This document shows positions 7,967-12,387 of a DNA stretch of 12,387 nucleotides, in pieces. The notes beneath the pieces are model-generated. The model was not told the DNA's origin and made no database searches. It saw only the letters and a program-made list of their open reading frames with translations. This stretch comes from an uncultured Bacilli bacterium (GTDB taxonomy: Bacteria; Bacillota_I; Bacilli_A; RF39; UBA660). The DNA is taken from positions 1 to 12,387 of the forward strand of contig CANPYA010000028.1 in NCBI GenBank assembly GCA_947587565.1, in the 5' to 3' direction. The stretch's first letter is position 1. The number at the start of each line of letters is the position of its first letter. Made by a program: the position numbers and the translations under genes.

Positions 7967-7990
7967 TAAAAAACAACCATTCGGTTGCTT
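7964..7990 (-). terminator. Rho-independent terminator of the pilC-pilD operon
   Basis: On the minus strand AAGCAACC and GGTTGTTT pair into an 8-bp stem (one G-U wobble) around the tetraloop GAAT. A U-rich tract TTTATTT follows. The stem begins 8 bp after the TAA of the prepilin peptidase, as expected for an intrinsic terminator, and insulates this operon from the glf block. Confidence 0.85.
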
Positions 7991-7997
7991 TCAATCA

Positions 7998-8780
7998 TTA
8001 CATTAACGTAAAGAACACCAATATATTAGTAAATTTTTCAATAAAGATAAAAACTATAATCATCGCTGATATTAAGAATGGTCCATAGGGTAATTCATTA
8101 TTTTTATTTAAATAGATTTGACCAAAAGCATAAGGAAGCGCTAAAAAGGCGGAGAATATTAAAGCCACTAAAGAAAGTCTTAAACCAATACCAGGATAAC
8201 CTAAAGTAAGACCAATAATAAAGGCTAACTTTACATCTCCTCCTCCTAAGGATTCTCTTTTAAAGAGTTTACTACCTAATACTTGAATTAAATACATTAA
8301 AATAAACATAACTAACCCATAAATAACCGCATATAAAGTATAATATGGACCAATTTCTAAGAACTTTAAAATAATTAGTAAACCTGAAGCCACAATTATA
8401 GGTTCATCTAAAATAACCATATATTTAAAATCACTAACAAAAATAATGATTGCTAAAGAAATAATAACTAAATAAATGTAATATTTAATAGTTAATCCAT
8501 AATAGAAATAGCCTCCTAAAAATAAAAGGGGTGTTACTACTTCTACTAAAAAATGGCCAATACTAATTCTTTTATGGCAATTATTACATTTACCTAATTG
8601 AAAAGTATAAGAAAAAATAGGAATTAATTCATACCATTTTAAAACTTTATGACAATGATCACAATGACTTCTTTCAAATACGACTTTTTCCCTCTTAGGC
8701 ATTCTCGTACCTACTACAAAATAGAAAGAACCAAAAACTGCCCCTAAAATAAAGATAATTATTCCAACATACACACTCAT
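7998..8780 (-). CDS. Prepilin peptidase (type IV leader peptidase, A24 family; PilD/ComC-like)
   Basis: A membrane aspartic protease of 260 residues that cleaves, and in bifunctional members N-methylates, type IV prepilins and pseudopilins. The N-terminal GAVFGSFYFVVGTRMP (13-28) opens the family's cytoplasmic domain. That domain carries two CxxC pairs, C40/C43 and C65/C68, expected to bind zinc. Catalytic aspartates are D117, in SDFKYMVILD, and D182, in GGGDVKL. About seven hydrophobic helices follow the usual pattern and the length is normal. Its start codon shares one base with the stop of the upstream pilC-like gene (TAATG), so translation is coupled. A terminator follows directly. The substrates, prepilins with a cleavable leader, are not encoded in this window. 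Confidence 0.93.
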   Translation of the reverse strand: MSVYVGIIIFILGAVFGSFYFVVGTRMPKREKVVFERSHCDHCHKVLKWYELIPIFSYTFQLGKCNNCHKRISIGHFLVEVVTPLLFLGGYFYYGLTIKYYIYLVIISLAIIIFVSDFKYMVILDEPIIVASGLLIILKFLEIGPYYTLYAVIYGLVMFILMYLIQVLGSKLFKRESLGGGDVKLAFIIGLTLGYPGIGLRLSLVALIFSAFLALPYAFGQIYLNKNNELPYGPFLISAMIIVFIFIEKFTNILVFFTLM

Positions 8781-10360
8781 TACATTACATCCTCATACAT
8801 TCCAAATATTGGTACTACTACCGCAATAATAATTGTTCCAACCACAAAAGCTAAAACACTTATCAAAACAGGCTCAATAAAGGCTTTTAAATTATTAACC
8901 ACATTTTTATGTAATCCTTGATAATATTTACTAACCTTATCCATCATACTATCTAACTCTCCTGTTGATTCCCCAGTAACAATCATATAATATGCTACAC
9001 TTGGTACAGCCCAGTGATCTTTAAAGGCTTCCGATATTTTTTCACCTTTAACAATATTATTAATTGTTCTATATAAAATTGATTTATATATTTCATTATT
9101 CGTTATTTTACTTAAGATATCAATACTATTTGTAATAAAGACATTATTCTTTAAAAGAGATGCAAAAGTTTTTGTAAATATAGCCAGTTCATTATATATG
9201 ATAACATCTTTAACTACTGGTATATGCATTAATAATTTTTGAACACTTCTACGAAATGCTTTAATATTTTTATATGCTACTACTAAAATTACAATAATTA
9301 AGAAAACTACTCCTAGAATTAAGAAAATATTAGTTTGTAAAAAGTTACTAAAATTAATAATAAAGGCCGTTAAAGAATTTAATTCAATATCATTTTGTTC
9401 ATAAATATCCACGAATTGGGGAATAATATAAATTAAAATGAATGTTATAACACCAGCAGCAAAAACAGATACAATAATGGGATAAGTCATGGCACTTTTC
9501 ATTTGTTTTTTAGTTTCATCAATTTCGGTATAATAATTACCCATATCTTCTAGAGTTTCAATTAAAGTACCACTGGCTTCCGCTGCTTTAACCATATTGA
9601 TTAAAAGAGGTGGAAACATTCTACCTTGTTTTTCCATAGCTCCCGAAAATGAATTACCTAAAGTAAGTTCATAAGACATTGATTGGAAAGCTCTTGTTTT
9701 ACTTTTATTTTTGGTAATTTGTTTCGATAATATTTTAACCGCATCAGTTAATGTAATCCCGGCTTTTAAGTAGGTAGATAATTGAGTTAACCAGAAGATT
9801 AAATCTTTCGTTGACATTTTTGGACTACCAATTGTAGATTCTTTAAATAAGAAATTGATTAAAGGACTAGTTTTAATACTATAAACCGTATAACCTTCAT
9901 TAACTAAGAAAGCATTAATGTCGAGTTTCGATAAACCATTCATGGAACCGGTTAAAATCTTACCATTTTCATCTCTTACTTTAAAATAATAAGCATTAAC
10001 TTCTTTACTTCTAGTAGCCCCTGTCGTTTGTAAGTCTTTAACTAAATCTTGATATTCTTGTTCAAGTCTCGCCATAGTTCTGGCACTATATTTATAAACT
10101 TTTTTCTTTTTCTTTCGTTCTCTATCTTCATCATCTAATTTTTCTTTTGGCCCTAAAGCTTCTTTAGTTTTCCTGTAAGACTTATCTAACTTCCAACTAA
10201 TACTATTATATAAATAGACAAATAAATCATAAGTACTAGCTTTTAATCCAATGAAGGCATAAACAAAAATATTAGTAAATACTAAAACACTATTTTTAAA
10301 AAAATTAAATATGGAAACAATTACACTTTTTTGTTCTTTAGTATCAACCTTTTTATCCAT
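8780..10360 (-). CDS. Type II secretion F-family platform protein (PilC/ComGB-like) with N-terminal extension
   Basis: Inner-membrane platform of a type IV pilus, competence pseudopilus or type II secretion machine. The 526 residues contain an N-terminal PilC/GspF sub-domain (about 123-163, YYFKVRDENGKILTG) and two T2SSF domains. The first (183-320) has AEASGTLIETL; the second (385-520) has the equivalent GESTGELDSMM. Membrane segments lie near 293-316, 345-363 and 495-518. Usual members have about 350-400 residues; here about 120 extra precede the conserved part. They comprise a hydrophobic stretch (13-52), a charged linker with RKKKKK (82-87), and a short possible coiled coil (95-112). The ATG has an excellent AGAGGAAGG site 6 nt upstream. 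An extended -10 promoter lies about 25 bp further up. No partner ATPase is visible. Confidence 0.9.
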   Translation of the reverse strand: MDKKVDTKEQKSVIVSIFNFFKNSVLVFTNIFVYAFIGLKASTYDLFVYLYNSISWKLDKSYRKTKEALGPKEKLDDEDRERKKKKKVYKYSARTMARLEQEYQDLVKDLQTTGATRSKEVNAYYFKVRDENGKILTGSMNGLSKLDINAFLVNEGYTVYSIKTSPLINFLFKESTIGSPKMSTKDLIFWLTQLSTYLKAGITLTDAVKILSKQITKNKSKTRAFQSMSYELTLGNSFSGAMEKQGRMFPPLLINMVKAAEASGTLIETLEDMGNYYTEIDETKKQMKSAMTYPIIVSVFAAGVITFILIYIIPQFVDIYEQNDIELNSLTAFIINFSNFLQTNIFLILGVVFLIIVILVVAYKNIKAFRRSVQKLLMHIPVVKDVIIYNELAIFTKTFASLLKNNVFITNSIDILSKITNNEIYKSILYRTINNIVKGEKISEAFKDHWAVPSVAYYMIVTGESTGELDSMMDKVSKYYQGLHKNVVNNLKAFIEPVLISVLAFVVGTIIIAVVVPIFGMYEDVM

Positions 10361-10385
10361 TTGAGCCTTCCTCTATTCTTTTAAA

Positions 10386-10394
10386 ATTATATCA
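10386..10394 (-). promoter_or_regulatory. Extended -10 promoter of the pilC-pilD operon
   Basis: On the minus strand TGATATAAT gives a TGn motif plus a perfect TATAAT (10386-10391). The -35 at 17-bp spacing is weak (TAGATT), typical of extended -10 promoters or of promoters needing an activator. The predicted start near 10379 leaves a short leader carrying the AGAGGAAGG ribosome site. Confidence 0.55.
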
Positions 10395-10409
10395 TACAAT
10401 TTTGTATGA
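10392..10409. promoter_or_regulatory. Palindromic candidate operator in the pilC / yqfQ-like divergent region
   Basis: TCATACAA and TTGTATGA form a perfect 8-bp inverted repeat with a 2-bp centre. The palindrome directly abuts the -10 hexamer of the pilC promoter and fills its spacer. It is also the most structured element in the 89 bp between the two divergent start codons. Such placement suits a dimeric repressor, or an activator that works from within the spacer. The binding protein is not identifiable here. Confidence 0.5.
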
Positions 10410-10438
10410 ATCTAGTCATTTTTCGCATAAAATATAAC

Positions 10439-10446
10439 AGGTGATG
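10439..10446 (+). promoter_or_regulatory. Ribosome binding site that fixes the YqfQ-like start
   Basis: AGGTGATG lies 3 nt before the ATG at 10450, with its AGGTG core 6 nt away. It is a near-perfect Shine-Dalgarno site. It overlaps the in-frame GTG (10441) and ATG (10444), which therefore are unlikely to be initiation codons. Confidence 0.65.
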
Positions 10447-10449
10447 ACA

Positions 10450-10755
10450 ATGTTTGGTCCACGTTCCCTTTTTGGTGGGTTATCTTTGACCCGAGTTTTA
10501 GGAGGTTTAAATAAAACTTTAGGAGTTGTAAATCAAGTTATTCCCCTTTATAAAGAAGCTAAACCTATGCTTAATAATGCTAGGAATGCCTTTAATTTAA
10601 TTAAAGAATTTAGTAATAGTACTACCACTAAAGTAATGAATAATACGAGTAAAAATTTACAACCCATAAAGGAAAAAATTAATGCGTTAAATAATGTCAA
10701 CCAAAGTGTCAATAATACTTTTACCTCTCAAAAAGGCCCTACTTTTTTTCAGTAA
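10450..10755 (+). CDS. Small YqfQ/VrrA-like protein
   Basis: A 101-residue protein starting MFGPRSLFGG and continuing into a central region (about 15-50, LGVVNQVIPLYKEAKPML then NAFNLIKEF). That resembles the conserved part of Bacillus YqfQ/VrrA-like proteins, a family of unknown function. An Asn/Thr/Ser-rich tail follows. It is the only plus-strand gene. A good ribosome site supports it, and codon use fits coding. In Bacillus yqfQ lies a few genes from sigA and trmK, and here it is next to trmK, which supports the call. Its end overlaps that of trmK by 17 bp, convergently. No signal peptide or clear membrane helix is seen. The gene is well supported; the family assignment, made from memory of the pattern, is moderate. 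No clear plus-strand promoter was found. Confidence 0.7.
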   Translation: MFGPRSLFGGLSLTRVLGGLNKTLGVVNQVIPLYKEAKPMLNNARNAFNLIKEFSNSTTTKVMNNTSKNLQPIKEKINALNNVNQSVNNTFTSQKGPTFFQ

Positions 10756-10763
10756 GACCTTTT
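10730..10763 (-). terminator. Terminator hairpin of the rpoD-trmK operon, inside the convergent gene ends
   Basis: In minus-strand RNA, AAAAGGUCUUACU pairs with AGUAGGGCCUUUU: 13 bp without a break, two of them G-U wobbles, around a GAAAAAA loop. The final Us and one more U form a short U-run. The stem contains the last trmK codons and its TAG, plus the last codons and stop of the YqfQ-like gene. In plus-strand RNA the two wobbles become C-A mismatches, so the hairpin is weaker for that gene, although an AT-rich tract follows. Confidence 0.6.
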
Positions 10764-11359
10764 AATAAATAATTATCTTTTATAAGTTTAATTTTTTTAA
10801 ATAATGGAACTTTTTTGATAAGTTCTTTATTTTTATTCATCAAGTAATTATAGTAGTCTACATTATGACTAAGTCCAAATTTTAATTCCGCGTAATTTAG
10901 TTTTTGTTTATCTTTTAGACATTTCAAAATAACATAATAATGTCCTTTTTCATAGACTACGACTTCTTTTGCAATCTTATAACCTAACTTATTAATTGCT
11001 TTTCTTAATTTATAATATTCATTATGGCTTGCTAAAATTAATTTATTAGGTCTTTTTTCACTATCTAAGATATGTAATATGGTTTCCGTACCCATGCCCG
11101 CAATTACAGCAGTATTAAATTTAACAGGAATGTTATTTAAACCATCACTTAAGAATGTTTCAATATCTAAATTCTTCTTTTCGATATTATATGCAGCATT
11201 ATTTAAAGCATTATTATTGATATCACTAGCATACACATTCTTACATAATTTATTTTCTTTTAAATAAATACTTAAATAGCCATGATCACAACCAACATCT
11301 ATTACTACATCTTCCCTATCTACTAAAGAAGCAATTGTTAATAATCTTTCGCTATGCAT
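10739..11359 (-). CDS. trmK: tRNA (adenine-22-N1)-methyltransferase
   Basis: TrmK methylates N1 of A22 in bacterial tRNAs using S-adenosylmethionine. The 206 residues show the Rossmann-like methyltransferase pattern: DVGCDHGYLS (21-30, SAM motif I), ASDIN (44-48), SDGL (71-74) and IAGMG (86-90). The C-terminal part is helical and lysine-rich. Where the family usually has AGMGG, this protein has AGMGT, and the usual QPN-like catalytic-region motif reads ASHN. These are mild departures and I still read it as TrmK. The start shares a base with the rpoD stop (TAATG), giving the rpoD-trmK pair conserved in Bacillota. The nif3-like yqfO that often follows trmK is absent here. The stop is TAG. Confidence 0.88.
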   Translation of the reverse strand: MHSERLLTIASLVDREDVVIDVGCDHGYLSIYLKENKLCKNVYASDINNNALNNAAYNIEKKNLDIETFLSDGLNNIPVKFNTAVIAGMGTETILHILDSEKRPNKLILASHNEYYKLRKAINKLGYKIAKEVVVYEKGHYYVILKCLKDKQKLNYAELKFGLSHNVDYYNYLMNKNKELIKKVPLFKKIKLIKDNYLLKGLTEKK

Positions 11360-12387
11360 TAATCCAAGAAATCTCTTAATTTTTTTGCTCTTGATGGATG
11401 TCTTAATTTTCTTAAAGCTTTGGCTTCAATTTGTCTAATTCTTTCTCTTGTTACATTAAATCTTTTACCAACATCTTCTAGAGTATGACAAATACCATCA
11501 ACAAGACCAAATCTTAATTCCAATACTTCTTGTTCTCTTGGCTGTAAAGTTTGTAAAACATCTTTAATTTCTTCTTTTAAGATTTCATTTTCCGTATATT
11601 CTTCTGGTGACAAACTACTTTCATCTTTAAGGAAATCTCCTAAATGGGAATCATCTTCTTCCCCAATTGGAGTTTCTAGAGAAACTGGTTCTTGACTAAT
11701 TTTGATGACTTCTCTCACCTTTTCAACTGAAATACCCATTTTTTTAGCTACTTCTTCTTCAGATGGTTCCCGATTTAATTCAAGCGTCATTTGTCTTTGA
11801 ACTCTAACCATTTTATTAATTGTCTCCACCATATGAACCGGAACCCGAATAGTTCTTGCTTGATCCGCTAAAGCTCTTGTAATCGCTTGTCTAATCCACC
11901 AAGTGGCATAAGTTGAAAATTTATAACCTTTATCATAATCAAATTTTTCAACGGCTTTCATAAGCCCAATATTACCTTCTTGAATTAAGTCTAAGAAAAG
12001 TAGGCCCCGACCAACATATCTTTTCGCAATACTTACGACTAAACGTAGGTTAGATTCCGCTAAAATTCTTTTGGCATCTTCATCCCCATCCGCTATTCTT
12101 AAACTAATATTCATTTCTTCTTCTGTTGAAAGTAAACTAATTCTTCCAATTTCTTTTAAATACATTCTAACAGGGTCATTAATATTAACGTCTTTCGTAA
12201 TTTCCACATCATCTAAAATAATTGGTTCATCCACTAAATTAGATGGCACTTCCCCAGAACTTTCAGCATCTTCCGCATCTTCTTCCGTAACAACTGAAAT
12301 ACCAGCTTCTACAAAAGCATTATATAATTCATCTAAAGAATCACTATCCATCTCTAAGCCTTTTAGGGAAGCTGCTAATTCTTCATA
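11359..12387 (-). CDS. rpoD: RNA polymerase principal sigma factor RpoD/SigA (5' end beyond window)
   Basis: Housekeeping sigma-70 factor. The frame stays open to the right edge, so 342 residues are visible and the start is outside. The ATG at 12351 is internal: the 12 codons before it continue region 1.1 (YEELAASLKGLE). An acidic linker (about 34-65) follows. Region 1.2 begins DPVRMYLKEIG (71-81). Region 2 holds SNLRLVVSIAKRY (112-124), DLIQEGNIGLMKAVEKFDY (133-151) and the -10-melting KFSTYATWWIRQAI (156-169). Region 3 includes VPVHMVETINK. Region 4.2 has the helix-turn-helix VTRERIRQIEAKALRKLRHP (312-331), and the protein ends LRDFLD. These are near-consensus for group 1 sigma factors, consistent with the TATAAT promoters in this window. 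Confidence 0.97.
   Translation of the reverse strand, partial: YEELAASLKGLEMDSDSLDELYNAFVEAGISVVTEEDAEDAESSGEVPSNLVDEPIILDDVEITKDVNINDPVRMYLKEIGRISLLSTEEEMNISLRIADGDEDAKRILAESNLRLVVSIAKRYVGRGLLFLDLIQEGNIGLMKAVEKFDYDKGYKFSTYATWWIRQAITRALADQARTIRVPVHMVETINKMVRVQRQMTLELNREPSEEEVAKKMGISVEKVREVIKISQEPVSLETPIGEEDDSHLGDFLKDESSLSPEEYTENEILKEEIKDVLQTLQPREQEVLELRFGLVDGICHTLEDVGKRFNVTRERIRQIEAKALRKLRHPSRAKKLRDFLD

Noticed and set aside
10441..10449. GTG (10441) or ATG (10444) as start of the YqfQ-like gene
   Set aside because: These codons are part of the AGGTGATG ribosome site; the ATG at 10450 is at correct spacing and gives the family-like MFGPR start.
11079..11267. 62-codon plus-strand open frame inside trmK
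   Set aside because: It lies entirely antisense to the well-supported trmK gene, has no ribosome site and no recognisable protein features.
12349..12351. ATG at 12351 as the rpoD start
   Set aside because: The frame continues upstream to the window edge with region 1.1-like sequence, so this Met is internal.
1..12387. Recoded TGA (genetic code 4) because of Mollicute-like base composition
   Set aside because: Tryptophans I checked use TGG, and the proteins read full length under the standard bacterial code; only TAA and TAG stops are seen, which is expected at this composition.
1..12387. Search for tRNA genes, CRISPR repeats, insertion sequences or phage genes
   Set aside because: No regularly spaced repeats, transposase-like proteins or tRNA-like cloverleafs were recognised; genes fill nearly the whole window.

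Overview
The window is AT-rich DNA from a low-G+C Gram-positive bacterium (Bacillota, class Bacilli or a close uncultured relative). The placement rests on the principal sigma factor, the rpoD-trmK gene pair, a YqfQ/VrrA-like small protein, strong Shine-Dalgarno sites, and a TagO plus LytR-CpsA-Psr (LCP) set that implies a wall carrying an anionic or capsular glycopolymer. Visible stop codons are TAA, with one TAG. Tryptophans that I checked are TGG, so nothing suggests a recoded TGA. No species is claimed. All genes but one are on the minus strand, so the transcription order below runs from high to low coordinates.

Right end (10.4-12.4 kb): the housekeeping pair rpoD (its 5' end lies beyond the window) and trmK, joined by a TAATG stop/start overlap. 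A hairpin terminator ends this operon. It is built into the last codons of trmK and the convergent end of the single plus-strand gene, a small YqfQ/VrrA-like protein.

Middle (8.0-10.4 kb): a two-gene type IV pilus or competence-type unit. It holds a PilC/ComGB-like inner-membrane platform protein with an unusual N-terminal extension, and a prepilin peptidase joined to it by another TAATG overlap. Its promoter region, shared with the divergent YqfQ-like gene, carries an 18-bp palindrome that fills the promoter spacer. A clear hairpin terminator follows the peptidase. No ATPase or pilin gene is visible.

Left two thirds (1-7.95 kb): a surface-polysaccharide locus. The first block is glf (UDP-galactopyranose mutase), a GtrB/DPM1-like GT2, and a fused GtrA plus GT-C membrane glycosyltransferase, with overlapping genes. 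Together they look like a complete lipid-linked sugar-transfer (GtrABC-type) module. The second block is an IspD/TarI-family cytidylyltransferase, an extended-SDR sugar-nucleotide enzyme, TagO/WecA (the priming glycosyl-1-phosphate transferase) and a Cps2A-type LCP ligase, which is cut by the left edge. The blocks plausibly cooperate: TagO primes undecaprenyl phosphate, the cytidylyltransferase and SDR supply activated precursors, the glf block decorates the polymer, and the LCP protein attaches it to peptidoglycan.

The most interesting signal is a run of eight G/C bases in the promoter of the glf block. It lies exactly inside the 17-bp spacer between a -35-like TTGATT and a perfect -10 TATAAT. 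Slipped-strand changes in the run would change promoter spacing, so the sugar-decoration module may be phase-variable. A separate inverted repeat sits just upstream of that promoter.
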